From positions 4,344,001 to 4,408,000 of the forward strand of contig JAEMBT020000002.1 in NCBI GenBank assembly GCA_018873245.2: 64,000 nucleotides of DNA, written 5' to 3'. Under the pieces are notes generated by a model. It did no database searches and had not been told where the DNA came from. It worked only from the letters and a program-made list of their open reading frames with translations. This DNA comes from Archegozetes longisetosus (Eukaryota > Arthropoda > Arachnida > Sarcoptiformes > Trhypochthoniidae). Each line of letters begins with the position of its first letter. Within the stretch, counting starts at the first letter, position 1. Made by a program: the position numbers and the translations under genes. Positions 11,943 to 23,961 of this stretch are shown piece after piece.

Positions 11943-13377
11943 ATGTCTCGTGAACTGCCTCTCAATCTCGAAGCTATAATTAAAGAAATAAATCTTAATA
12001 ATAATATTAATAATAATAAAACAAATAGTTGTAATAATGATAACAACAATAGTTATAAACGAACTGATGAGATGAAGAAAGAAAATGCATTTTCAAACAA
12101 CTATCTTTAGTTAACGGGTTCAGAATCTTATTGATCTGTGTTTGTCTGTTTTGGTTCAGCTATAATGCGTATGTTATTATCCACAAGTATCTTTTATTTG
12201 ACACCATCATAACACTACAAATGGTACCGCCAGATGTTTCCGACTTGCCGGGACTTACAGTTTGCGGACCTTATGTTATTCCTCCTTATACTTTACGTGA
12301 ACTCGATGACAAATACAATTACACTGTCAAATTGAAGGAATCAGATGGCTACGATTCATCAGAAATGAATATCAATAGAAAAATTTCGATCATCATGAAC
12401 AAAAAGCCTTCGAGAAATATTCCGCCATCGATATAATCGAAAAGTATAGCCTGAAACCCGAAAAATTGCTCGCAAAATGTGTTTTCAATGGCAACAATTT
12501 GAGACATGATTCTGATGTTGATAGTACACTAAATGGTATCGAATGTACGGATATCGCACCAATTGTCGAAAGTATTTATGAGGGAAGAAAATGTTTCACT
12601 TATTTCAGCCGATTAAGTAATTTTAGTGAATATTATCGAGATATCAAAATGGAATATGTCATGAATCCTAATATTGAAGTCACCGTAAGAATGACGGATA
12701 ATTTATGGGCATTTAGTTCATATGATTATCAGGTTATAATGACAGTCCATCCGCCGGGTATCATCCCAACACATCTCGATTTTGAATACTTCCGAGTTAT
12801 CAAACAATTCTATTATGACGTCTACTTCACTAAGAAATCGTCATTTCTCAAGAAGAAGCCGTGGAAGACTGGATGCAAGGATTATGATGAAGATGATAAA
12901 TATAAGATGAGAGAAGACTGTGTCAACGATTGTATTAAGCGATTATCTACTTCTGAACATAACTGTGTCAATTATTATGGGGTTCTCACTAAGAATCTGT
13001 TTGACGAAACTGATAAATTTTGTTTGAAACAATTTCAAAATTATACGACTTATGTCGAAGCGCGAAGAACTTGTCAGAATCAATGTCCGCCTGAATGCGT
13101 GCAAGTTATTTACGAAATCCAAGGAAATGTCAATGACATTGAAGACCTCAGGTCTTGCGTTAATGAGGAAGACTCTGGCTGTAATGCCACCATATCTGTC
13201 AAGATACATCACTCACCTTTCACTTTCATCAACCACACCGAGGCACTTTCCACTGAAGAATTCATCGGAACTATTGGCGGACATATGGGAATCTGGCTAG
13301 GATTATCGGCCATCGCTCTGTTCGACTTGGTTTTAACTTTTATTGAAAGAGTCAAGATGAAATTTCGTACCAAATAG
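11943..13377 (+). pseudogene. DEG/ENaC sodium channel, copy C, frameshifted
   Basis: Third tandem ENaC. I place exon 1 at 11943-12030 (an Asn-rich N-terminus) and an 80-nt GT-AG intron at 12031-12110 in phase 1; exon 2 starts with the TM1 stretch NGFRILLICVCLFWFSYNA. The frame runs to a stop at 12434-12436. All downstream homology (EKYSAIDIIEKYSL, then SIYEGRKCFTYFSRLS and GGHMGIWLGLS) is in another frame, open from about 12405 to 13377. The shift maps to the A-run at 12401-12405 and equals loss of one base. Copy C lacks the intron that A and B have before the Cys-rich region. The remainder is intact and well conserved, so this is either a very young pseudogene or a base-calling error in a homopolymer. 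Confidence 0.8.
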
Positions 13378-16300
13378 ATATAAATAGAACCACTGAGAAA
13401 AATCCTTTATATCTTATTAATTTTTTCACTGAATATTTGATTGCCATGAATGTATTTTTTGTGGTTTATTCATAAATAGCCTTTCAATTGAATTTTCAAT
13501 AGCATTATTGCAAATTACCCTCACTTGTAGTGATTTATGCTGAAGATACAGCACTTTTAGGGCCTATTCTCTAAAATCTAAGGCTTAAAACTTATTGAAG
13601 TTTGAACTAATTTCAAGGCCTAACCTCAACAAAAAAAATTCAAATGAAGATTAGCTTGCAATGATGGTACCTGAAAATTTATGGAAAGGTCAATGAATTA
13701 GATAGCACAGATGAACAGGTCGGCAGTCGGAGTGTGGTATGTCGTTGGGAGGCATGTTTGTCTATAGGATTTCTGTCTGAAAATCTCGGACGACGTAACC
13801 TCTCTGATTGCCGACACATGGCACAAATATAAGAACTAGGAAGATCAAATGTCTTAGAGTTGCCGGTATTGTACGGGAATTGCCGAAAATAATGCTTAGT
13901 ATTTTGCATTTTTCAGAAATGGTACAATTTCTGTGAAATGCATTTTGGTTTCTCTTCGAAATTTTTGAATGTACCGGAACCAACCGCACGAGACCTGGTC
14001 ACACCAGTAAGAAAATATTTATATAATTTATGTTCGATTATTTGTAACTACATATACCCTGCATTTAGTATGAATAAAACGAATCTTTATATAATAAATC
14101 TTCAAAATCTCAATTTACTTGAGTCAGGAAATTGTCCGATATAAAATTCATATTATTATTAAGTTATGAGTTATGCGCCCTTCAAAACTAAAGCTCAGAT
14201 TACAAAAGGAGTGCTGAACTGTGTCTAAGTGATATTTAACTTAACTTTTGTGCAATTTTTAAAGGAACAAATAGCCTGTCATATAAACGCTAGCAAATCG
14301 AAATTTGGCTCATGTTCCAAAAATTGAACTCATTTAAAATATAGTTTGAAATGCATATTCTTTGAAAATTATCTCAAAACAAATAATACGTAAATAATGC
14401 AATAAAATACAACAGTTGGGAATGTAAGTGAAAACAGATAGATTTTGTTTGAACCCCAATTATATTTGATTCACTCAATATAGTCTCAAAAATTTGCTTT
14501 TCGAGAATCTTAAAAGTTAATGGTCTCATCATAAACACATAAACAGATAATATCCTTAACTTAGAATTTCTGGTGTCATTTAGACTAGAAGTAAAAATGT
14601 TGCTCAAAATATGCTGAAATTTAGTTCTGATGAGTGCTCTAATGATATGACTGCACAAAAAAGGAATCCATTAAAAACAAAAAAAGTTTGAAGTTTTGTG
14701 AATTGTACAGAACTCTGCGTATGTTTGTCAAAATCTAGATGTCTATTAACGTACTTTTTATTACGAAATACCAAATCTTATTAGTTTGCTTTCATAAAAT
14801 AGATTTGGTTTGTATACAAAAGTTGAGAAAAGTTTAGAAAAGAATTTTCTTGAGAGTCTTAGGTACTATTGACGTAATTCCTTTTTATTGAGAATAAGAT
14901 TTACATAAACTTATTTTGATCTACTATGCAAAAACACATTACTCACAAGTTTTATAATTTAAATGCCTTCTTCTCAAAGGAATATATTGATTGAGTAATA
15001 TCCGAATATATTCTATGTATTCTTAGGAACGTATCATTTTTTTCACATTATTGAATGATCTTGTTTATAAAGCTTGAATTCTATTTATCTAATTCACAAT
15101 GTCGTGTTTGCTGTTTCAAATAATAATAAATGGAAAATTTCGGTACAAAAATATTATGTTAATGTTTCCTTATTTTTTCTATGAATAACCAGATTTTTTG
15201 AGTAAAGAATGAAGGATTGGATGACAGGTTTAAGCTGACAGAGAGATAAAGGTTTAAATTTTTTTGAGTGTAACAATACTAATAAATTGAAAGTTAATCT
15301 AAATTCAATTTTGTTTATGATGACAAAAGCAACATTAAGCCTACGTCAACACCAGAATAGTTCAAACATTGCGTAAATATTTTGCGTTAGCTTTAATTCT
15401 TTCATAAAACTTGAAAAACATGTGTTGGTTTAATTTGAATATAGTTTTTAAGGCATAAGCCTCAGGAAAAACCTTTATGATTGGTATCTTGAGTTTATGC
15501 ACACACTTCTATTGACAGTTTTTCAAATTTCATATAACTTATATGAGAAAAATTTAAAAACTTTTAAGATGCCTAATAAAGAAAATAAAGCGGAAACTGA
15601 ACGCTAGGCTTTTTCGTAATTATCATGAAAATAAGTGAATATAAACGTCTTTTGAATAACTTGCGATAATTAATATTTGAAGTCTGCCGTTTAGATAACT
15701 TGAGTTATAATATATATTCCCTAGTGGTTCAAATTTTTATACAATAATACAAGAAATGCCTTTTCTAATACAAAGTGACATTTGGGATTCTGTCAACTTA
15801 TTTATATAGATTTGAAAGTATAGAAAGTATTCTATTGTGGTTTGTGTATCAGTGATAGGATAGATTTTAGCAATTTTTGTCTTTGAGTGACTATCCTTAG
15901 TGGCGACCTGTTTCAATGAATCCGATTTATTCACTATTGAAAGATAAAAGCACCGAATTCTGTTTTGATATAAAATGCCTTCAAAATATTCTCATAGGTA
16001 TATTTTTAAAAAACAAATTTTTAATAAGAAAGTTTTTAAGGAGAGTATTTCAATATGAAAGATTTCTAAAAGGAATTTTTGAATATAAAAATATGATGTA
16101 TTATAATGTAAAAGTTTGCTTTTAAATATCATTTTCAAATGTAAAGTGCATTAAAAATATATGATGGCAACCATTACGAAAAAATACTTAAATATTTTAT
16201 CATATTTAATCGTATTGAAGATTCTAATAAAACATTCATTCTTATTTTCTTGAAATATTGCAAATTATTCATAGAACTGCATATACTTTATGCTAGTCTT

Positions 16301-16754
16301 GTAACATATTATTTATATTTTGAAGCCTAGAGTTTAGTTTTTAGCACCAGATTAATACTAGTTTTATTATTAGAATGCAAAGCACTTAATCTATGAGAAA
16401 AAATGCACTCAGTTATTCTCGCGCAATATAAAGTTATAACACGGCTACGCATCAAAATTAACTTTCACATTCAGCCTGACGTAAATTTTGATTTAGAAGG
16501 TGATAAAAGTGATTAAGACTATCAATAAAATAACAGTTGAAGTGTTATTATTATCCTAAAGAGGCACAAGGCTTAGTCTGTAACGGAAAAATACTGACTA
16601 TCAAAGAAAAATTCAACCAAATGTCAAGAGATATATGTTAATCTGAAAATGCTTATAGTTTTTCTCACAAAAATTTGATAAAAAACATTGATTAATTTAA
16701 AAATAGCCATTGCTATGAAAATTATACGCAATTAAAGCTGAAATTCAATCAAGA
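13378..16754. other. Intergenic with one GC-richer patch
   Basis: About 3.4 kb without a recognisable gene. The stretch 13690-13990 is clearly richer in G and C than its surroundings and has medium-length open frames on both strands, but none matches a family I know. The rest is AT-rich; the open frames at 14374-14658 (minus), 15737-15934 (minus) and 15916-16125 (plus) have the composition expected of random AT-rich frames. Confidence 0.5.
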
Positions 16755-18218
16755 ATGAAAGCCTTCTTAATACCATTAAATGTTTTGCTAGTCGTTATTT
16801 CCAATGTTCAATCAATTACTTTATACACAAAGCAAATAAAACATGAATTGTTTACAAGTGCTTCGCAACCAACTGATCAAATATCACTAATTGGTAAAGA
16901 AGTGCTTTTAAATGTCAATAAATATGGTTTAGGAAAATGGCTTGATCTGAAATTTCAAAATCAGAGTGAAAAGTATCTAGACTTTCATGGAATAAATGAA
17001 CAGCAAATAAGACCATCATCCATGGAAGCGCTCGCTCTAGCCGTTTCGATAAAAACAGGAGTGTATGACGAAACAGTAACTGGAAGAACAAAAGAAGAAG
17101 CACTCAATACAACAGTACGTTTGGTGACATCTTTAGCTCATAAACACCTCAAGAATACTCATGGAGGTTGGGGTAACCAATGGCAAAGCGCTCTCTGGGC
17201 TGCAGTTACGGGACTATCAAGTTGGTTAATATGGGATCACATCGAAGAAGTTGACAGAATTAGTATTGAGAATATGATAATCTATGAATCTGACCGATTC
17301 ATTAATTACACGGTTCCTTATTATCGGAACACTAATGGCAAAGTTGTATTTGTTGGCGATACTAAAGCTGAAGAGAATGCCTGGAATGCAAATGTACTGC
17401 AATTAGCAGTAGCTATGATGCCTACACACCCTCACTGGAAATTATGGATGCACAAGAACTTAGAGTTGTTGGTCTCATCTTTTGCTCGAGAATCAGACTT
17501 ACACAGGACTGATGTTATTAATGGAAAAAAAGTTTAGTAGTGAAAAAATTAAGATTTAAATCATTCAAAAAGTTTAATTAAGAGTCGTTTACGGATAATT
17601 AATTTTAAATTAATCTCAAATAATTTTTTCATGAAGGTTAATGAATGGCTTAACGGTTCGAATATTTTTGAAGACGGAACCCTAGTTAATCATAATCGTA
17701 TACATCCTGATTACATGTTATCGCTGTATAGTAATCTTCGTGCAATACTGACATCAGCGTTAGGGGGAATTCCAGTACCGAAGGCTGCCTTTTGGAACGA
17801 TAATATAATTTATTCAGCACTAGTAAACCATACATTCTCAAGTCCTCCGTATCAGAAACCCGGAGGAACTATCTATGTTAGAGATGCTGCAGGAAAGCCT
17901 ACAAATTCGATATACTATCCTCAGGGAAACGATTGGGGGACCTCTCGAAGAATCGGGTTCGCACTTCTCGATAATACAGTTTATCGATTCACTGAATTTG
18001 GTAAAACAGTCCACGCCGACGAATGGGCTCTTCTTCATATTGAAGCCCAGCTAAATATGCAGAAAAGATGGACTGATGGACACACTTATGGCGATCACGC
18101 AGAAGATACTTATGCAAGTCGTGAAGAATGGGTATCTTGTATGGCAGGATTCAATTATCTTACGAGCTGGATATCCCATAATATCAAAATTACTGTAACT
18201 AATGACAAATTGGATTAA
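16755..18218 (+). CDS. Secreted protein resembling bacterial proteins; candidate laterally acquired gene
   Basis: Two exons, 16755-17531 and 17637-18218, flanking a 105-nt phase-0 GT-AG intron, encode 452 residues. The join turns NGKK and VNEWLNGSN into one continuous motif, which supports the splice. Residues 1-20 form a classical signal peptide, so the product should be secreted. Several blocks look strongly conserved: GGWGNQWQSALWAA (137-150), DTKAEENAWN (202-211), NHNRIHPDYM (277-286), YPQGNDWG (353-360) and DHAEDTYASREEW (412-424). From memory these blocks resemble uncharacterised secreted proteins of actinobacteria with an all-alpha toroid look, as in some polysaccharide lyases. I cannot name a reaction. 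Several N-x-T/S sequons are present. The eukaryotic intron and AT-rich setting argue against contamination. Alternatives are an ordinary arthropod enzyme family I do not recognise, or a lineage-specific duplicate. Confidence 0.82.
17532..17636 (+). other. Intron of the candidate acquired gene
   Basis: This 105-nt stretch begins GTTTAG and ends ATGAAG, contains in-frame stops (TAG at 17535), and sits exactly between codons. Its presence inside a bacterial-like coding sequence is the main sign that the gene is established in the host genome. Confidence 0.8.
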
Positions 18219-20638
18219 TACATCATTTCTTAATTGAATTAAACTAATGAAAGATAAGAAAAATTGATCTCGTCTCATTCGTTAAGTTATCGCGTGACTT
18301 ACGATAAGTCAAATGTATAAAAAAGCGCTTTTGAAAAATCTATAACTATCTTACAAAAAGATACAAAGTCGAAGAATTGATATAAATATAGTTAATTAAG
18401 CATAAGATATATGAGTATAATATGAAAATTGGATTTTTATACCTTTTTCATAGAATAAACATAATAGTGATAATGGATGAGTAAATGGAAAATCGATTCG
18501 CCTTAAACTGCTTCCTATCAGTAGCTGTTTTTCAGCCAGCAATTCAATTTATAGCTTCATTCATTCTTTTCATGCAAACTGAAGTTTGATTCGGTTTCAC
18601 TTCAAAGATAAGAGATTACATAACGACCTAAATATTCTGCGCTTTGATATTACTCTCGTGAATGACTAGAAGGGATAAGTCAAATTTGAATCTCAAACAA
18701 ACAAACTCAAACGAAATATTATCAACACTTACTTTAATTCATTGAACTGCGTGATTGGAATCTTAAGTCAATTCTTTAATAGCTGTGGGATCTTTTTCAA
18801 ACTTACTTTTTCCTCTCTAGCCACAAAACTGAATAATTTTTCTCTCTTAACTAAAAGATAGTAAAAGTTTTATGAGTAAACTTTCCATGCAAATATCTAA
18901 ACTTCAGCTAAATAAAAGAGTTTTGACGAAGTTTACAGCACTAATTTTAAAGCCCTAAAGCTTTAATCTTCGAATTGTCGAAGTAAATAAAAATCGTAAA
19001 TAAATAAAAACACTAAATACTTAATTTTGTAGTCTGGAATACTTTCTTAGTATAATATAGTTTGGTAACTTCACTTTTTAAGTAATTTACCTTTATTTCT
19101 AGCAGCTTAAATCAATATTCATGTATTTCTGAAATTGAGTAAAAAAGCTGTAAAAAGTTTTCAGACAGTTCTCAAAACATTGAAAAGCATTTATTTCTAA
19201 GAAATTCATTGAATAACATGACAGAAACTTTGATGAAAAAAATAGTACATGTACAAAACGTTCGTCGTTGAGTAAAAAAGCAATAGAAGGCAAATATCTT
19301 TGATAATAAAACATTCGTTGGATTATCTTTTCAAATACTGCTGCACTATAGAGTGGAATTTTAAGTGCTTAGTTCCGAAGTTTTATGAATTTAGAATAAC
19401 TTTTGGTCATATTGTCGAATCCGATTGGGTCAAAATTCACTTTATAAATAGTTCTTTTCCTCCAGGCATTCAAATATCCACAAAAACACTGGCATAACAC
19501 CACATCATTTATTGTTCTTGTCCTTATGTCAACTTTCAGTAAAATTGAATCATTTTTAAGCAGAACTAAGTTTTAAATGGATTTAGTCTTAAGATTATCG
19601 GCCTTGAATTAAGTACAGATTTTATACTCACTAGTTCTAGGGCTGGATTTCAGGCTAAAGTATAAGATTCATATGATTCCTAACTTGAATCACTAGGTTT
19701 TACTTTTCGAGTTTTCACTTGTTTTTCATCTGTTCGTAAACTTATTATAAGCTGGTTTTTTGGAGCTCAGCTTCTAGAAGTTTTTCTGACGCAATCATGG
19801 TCTTGGATTTGATGAAAAGTTGCACAATTATTGCATAAACGCTAGGGAAGAAATGTCAAGTATTTTATCTTATGTATTTTTCATCAAATCAAGATAACTA
19901 TTAGTTTGAAATCCTTTCCAGTCTTATTTTGTTTGTCATGAGCTACATATTTCTTTGAAAAGTATACATTGATATCTATCCGTTGAGTCACCTTTCAATC
20001 GAATACATATGAATCGATTTTCTTCTTTTCTTATTGATAGCACTTTTGTGAATTATTTATGTTTTGTTTAACGTAAAAGCATTTGTTGATTTAAGTTTTC
20101 TAAAAATATTTGGTTCACTGCTTAAATTACGAATACTCATTTTTCAGATGAGTCAATCAGTAAAGTGCGTCATTTAATGATAATATCAACTAAAATGTCG
20201 CGTTATATCTAAAACATTAGTTTATTTCCCTGGAAGAGCTCCATCCTTTCGAGTAGAGAATCTTACTAATAAGAAAGCAGGTTCATTATCAATTTATTGA
20301 AAGTTAGACAATTATTGTCATATCTAGTTCTAATGTCGATTCTGAGTGTTTCATTTCAAGAATTTAACTTAAATTTTAAAATATTAAAGTGTTAATTGAA
20401 AAATTCCTCTTCTAACTTGAGTCGGATTTTCGGGATTTCTTGCAGTTGATTCTGTACTACTTTAAAGGATTGTTGAAAATTTTGGTTAGAATAAGTAAAT
20501 GATTAAATAATTTTTAGAAAACTAGTATTCAAGTACTATAAAAATTCAAAGTTAAGCAATACTTTAGGAACTACGAATCTTTTGATCAAATAGTCTTATA
20601 AATTGTTTGCTCAAACATGAGTTTAATTTCTAAAAATT
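18219..20638. other. Intergenic
   Basis: About 2.4 kb of AT-rich DNA between the candidate acquired gene and a MULE transposon. The open frames at 19099-19314 (minus) and 19300-19497 (plus) show no motif, signal peptide or family resemblance. I see no repeat structure here. Confidence 0.5.
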
Positions 20639-21029
20639 TTATAGTCTGACAGGGTTACATAGTAATGAGTCTAAATATTTTTAGTCGAAAGAAACTAGTC
20701 AACAGTTAATGATCAATGCTTATTAAGGTCCACAAAGTTTTGAGCTAAATATTTAAAGTCTAACAAACTTTTGGTCAACAAAGTTCAGTCTAAAACTAAA
20801 ACTTCTAAGACTTAACGTCAATGTCATGATTATCTAGCTTAAAAAAATTTGGTTTCGTATGTATTTACACTTCATTTCAACCCAATTAAAACAAAATACT
20901 ATTTTATATTATAACATATAAATTAAAGTTTTTAAGATCATCATGCAGCGGACAGCTTTTAGTTAACAATAATTATCGTTTTAAAGTAGACAGGAAAGTT
21001 GGAAAACAATTACAAGTGTCATCAATACA

Positions 21030-21218
21030 ATGTGTTATTTTAAAAACAGAAGTTTAACAATAACTGAAGAGAATCGTCCACATGAATCTGACATTCGGTA
21101 CATCATCAAATTGAAAACTAAGAATGAAATTAAAGAAATTTCTCATAACCCTCCGCAACCAACAAATCTACATCAAAGTAATCTCATCAAAGGGACAAAA
21201 TCTCAAAGAGAGTTTTAA
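21030..21218 (+). pseudogene. FLYWCH/MULE transposase N-terminal fragment
   Basis: An open frame of 62 codons that includes EENRPHESDIRYIIKLKTKN. This resembles the segment following the FLYWCH zinc finger in MULE-associated proteins (a TxENxxHxP-like tail followed by a charged helix). The zinc-finger cysteines themselves are not present upstream. It lies within the TIR-bounded element and in front of the transposase remnant, which supports the reading. Confidence 0.5.
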
Positions 21219-21429
21219 CTCAGCAGAAGTTGCTTCAAGTTTGCTAATATTCAGTTAAATAAGTAGTATTTCGTATAATAAAGGTCGAAATTTATTCCTA
21301 CTCAACCCTCAACACGAACTTTGAGCAGTAAATTAACAACTGTTGACGACAACAATTTTCTGATAAAAACAGTGGAGAAAAGGGTAAAATTTTAGTCATT
21401 GCAACAATCTAGTTTTTTTCAAATTTTAA

Positions 21430-21970
21430 CAAAAGTTAAAACTGTATTTTGTGAAGGTACTTTCAGATCAGTAGCAAAATTTGTGTTCAACTCTACAGAT
21501 TCCATGGCGTTTATTTGGGTCAAATTCTCCCACTAATTTATGCGTTATTGCCTGACAAAACAAAAGAGATATGTGTACGGTTATTTTGTTTATTACAAGA
21601 TTACGAATCCCAAAATAATTTTCAATTTTTACTAAATCATTTTCAAATTGACTTTGAAATCTCTGGTATTAAAGCAGTAAATTTTGTCTATTAAAATGCT
21701 AAAATATCGGGATGTTTTATCATTTCTTATGAAGTCATTTGAGAAAAATACAAAAATTAGGATTAACAAACGCATATGATAGTGGGAAAATGTTAGAAAT
21801 TTAGTTAAAATAAAATTCGCATTGCCATTTATACCATTGCAAGGCGTTAATAATACATGGAAACAAATTATGAATGACACTCAAATTAGTGAGAGTGATG
21901 GTCTATTCACTAATTATATTTACAACAACAATGATATGCTCATTTTTGACTTGATGCAATTGGTTATTCA
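21430..21970 (+). pseudogene. MULE transposase domain remnant
   Basis: The frame 21464-21694 is open for 76 codons and includes HGVYLGQILPLIYALLPDKT and VRLFCLLQDYESQNNFQ, the central part of the MULE transposase domain (RNase-H-like). Just before it, FCEGTFRS appears in another frame, corresponding to the family's DGTF(K) block, so a frameshift lies near 21465. Beyond the stop at 21692-21694, NAKISGCF and KIKFALPFIPLQGVNNTW continue the family pattern with further stops. The enzyme is clearly inactive. Confidence 0.72.
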
Positions 21971-22186
21971 CTAAAATTTTGATCTTAAGTTTATGATCAA
22001 TTTTACCAAAATAAGTTGTAATTTTTAAAGTTCTAGATAAACCAGAATTTTAGACTTCAAACTTTTCGAAAATAAATGATTCGACTATAACTTGTCTCGC
22101 TTTATTTTAATTCAACTAATAATCGTTGACTAATATTTTTTCGACTAAAACTTTTAGACTAACTACTATGTTCCTCTGATAGAATA

Positions 22187-23926
22187 CTAGAAATTCATTT
22201 GAACTTATTCATTTGGGAATAATTAAATACATTTTTAGAACTCTATATGCATCTTAAATAGAAATCTAACCACATAGTGGCTGAGTATTTGTATTAGCAG
22301 CTCTTAACTGCACTTAGTAGCTCTTAATGCATTCTTAGTCCCTTCTGAATAGACTGCATTTACCAGTTTAATATATTTTTATCATTCTTGGAAAGATCTT
22401 GTGCAAACTTTGAATTATTTAGTTATAAGAATATAATACTTAACTGCTTTTAAATTATATAAAATCTGTTGGTTGTAAATCATTTTAGGCCGATAGAACG
22501 ACAGGTAACCTTCAAATGGTCTGCCATTCATCATTGCGATGCTATTAAAATGAAATAGAAAATGAAGGTTTATCTCAAGTCTATTAACAATTTATAGTAA
22601 TATAAAGTGTGTTGATTAGAGTACAGAATAAAGATTTTGGATGAAGATAGCTTATCGCACGTTGAGTATGTATTGTAAAAGTTTGTACCTGATTGTTGAA
22701 CTAATTCTTTTTAATACGTACTATGAAGTGATAAATAGTTAAGAATAAAATAATACCTTTAATTTACAAACTCTAATTTTCTATATTTAAAGTGAATTCT
22801 CTTATGAGAATCAATTGAATTCACTCTAGTTAGAATTTAATCCAATATTTATGTCTTTCTAATTAATAAAGTGTTTAGTGAAATTGCAATTAACTTTTTA
22901 AAATTGGCTTTAAAATTGGATGTGTATGGCAGATTGGGTGGACTCAATTCGTGTATGAAATTGAGTTAGATTAGAGTAAGCATTTTTGACTCTTCCAGTA
23001 CATTTCACAACATTGCATTGAATGTCACTTTCAACATAAATTTTAATTATTGTTTAAATTAATTGTATCTAAAAGCTAATTTATAGCCTGTACTTTTCCA
23101 ATGATTCCACTCTTACCCAAATCGAGTTAGACTATTCATTATATTTCAAATAATAAACAAACTTAGCTTAAAGAGTTTGATCTGCTTTACAGCTCACACA
23201 TTTGTTACGAAATTTAAATAAACTTTTAATTCAATACGAAAACCGAGTCAAACATTCGTTCATTTTAATGAGTATTTTGAGTGAAATCGAGCTCAATCTT
23301 ATTTGAAATAAAGGAACAAATCATTTCGACAAATTAGAAGTTTGGTGAAGATAAAGAGTTTATTTATAGTATTAAACTACATAAACACTTCTACTGTACG
23401 TGAGATATTAAGAGAGATTATATGGTAGTCTGCTTGAATATTAAGTCAATTTTCTGAATACTAACAATAACTTAAATATAGTTTTATTTGCACACTTTTC
23501 ATATTCAACATAATGCTACCACAACTGTGTTTACCAACAAGTTTCTATCTCCCATAGAGACAAACAATAAATTTTAATATCAATAAAGATTGTTATTGTT
23601 TGAAATAGAAAAATTTTCTAATACTTATTTGAAAAACTACACGAAAGTTGGCCTGAGGTTATAAGACTAGAAACGAAGCAGTGACTGAAATGAAGGCTTA
23701 ACGCACCATGGCTGGTTCCCAAACGGTGGATCGCAATAAGTTACTAACGGGCCGCACAATTATTTTAAAAGACTATTAAAAGTAGATTGTGGCATCAGAT
23801 TTCTTAATGAGCACTTTTCGGACATTAAAAACTTATAGATTATTACAAATTTGAATTCATAAAACTGTAAATCAAATACATAGTGACATAATAAAGACAA
23901 TTCCAGATTATTTTCTATGGGGAATC
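22187..23926. other. Intergenic
   Basis: About 1.7 kb of AT-rich DNA between two transposons. A short imperfect hairpin (AGTGAATT ... AATTCACT) lies near 22790-22826. No gene seen. Confidence 0.5.
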
Positions 23927-23961
23927 GTTACAGCGATTGCTTGCTGTTGTTGGGTGCTGAC

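Larger units (their letters stand above)
20639..22186. mobile_element. Decayed MULE (Mutator-like) DNA transposon
   Basis: The ends are long terminal inverted repeats of about 75 bp. The left end contains AGTCTAAATATTTTTAGTCG at about 20671 and the right end carries its diverged reverse complement at about 22140-22160; both also share an ACATAGTA block. The flanks CTAAAAATT (20630-20638) and CTAGAAATT (22187-22195) match at 8 of 9 positions, as expected for the 9-bp target duplication of Mutator-like elements. Inside are remnants of a FLYWCH-type tail and a MULE transposase. At 1548 bp it is too short to be complete and its frames are broken. Confidence 0.75.

Noticed and set aside
13679-13989. 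Two overlapping minus-strand open frames
   Set aside because: They fall in the GC-richer patch where stop codons are rarer; neither matches a known family.
17631-17636. ATG at 17631 as the start of a second gene
   Set aside because: ATGAAG forms the 3' end of an intron; joining the exons restores a continuous conserved motif.
22790-22826. AGTGAATT...AATTCACT hairpin
   Set aside because: Short and AT-rich; expected by chance in this composition.
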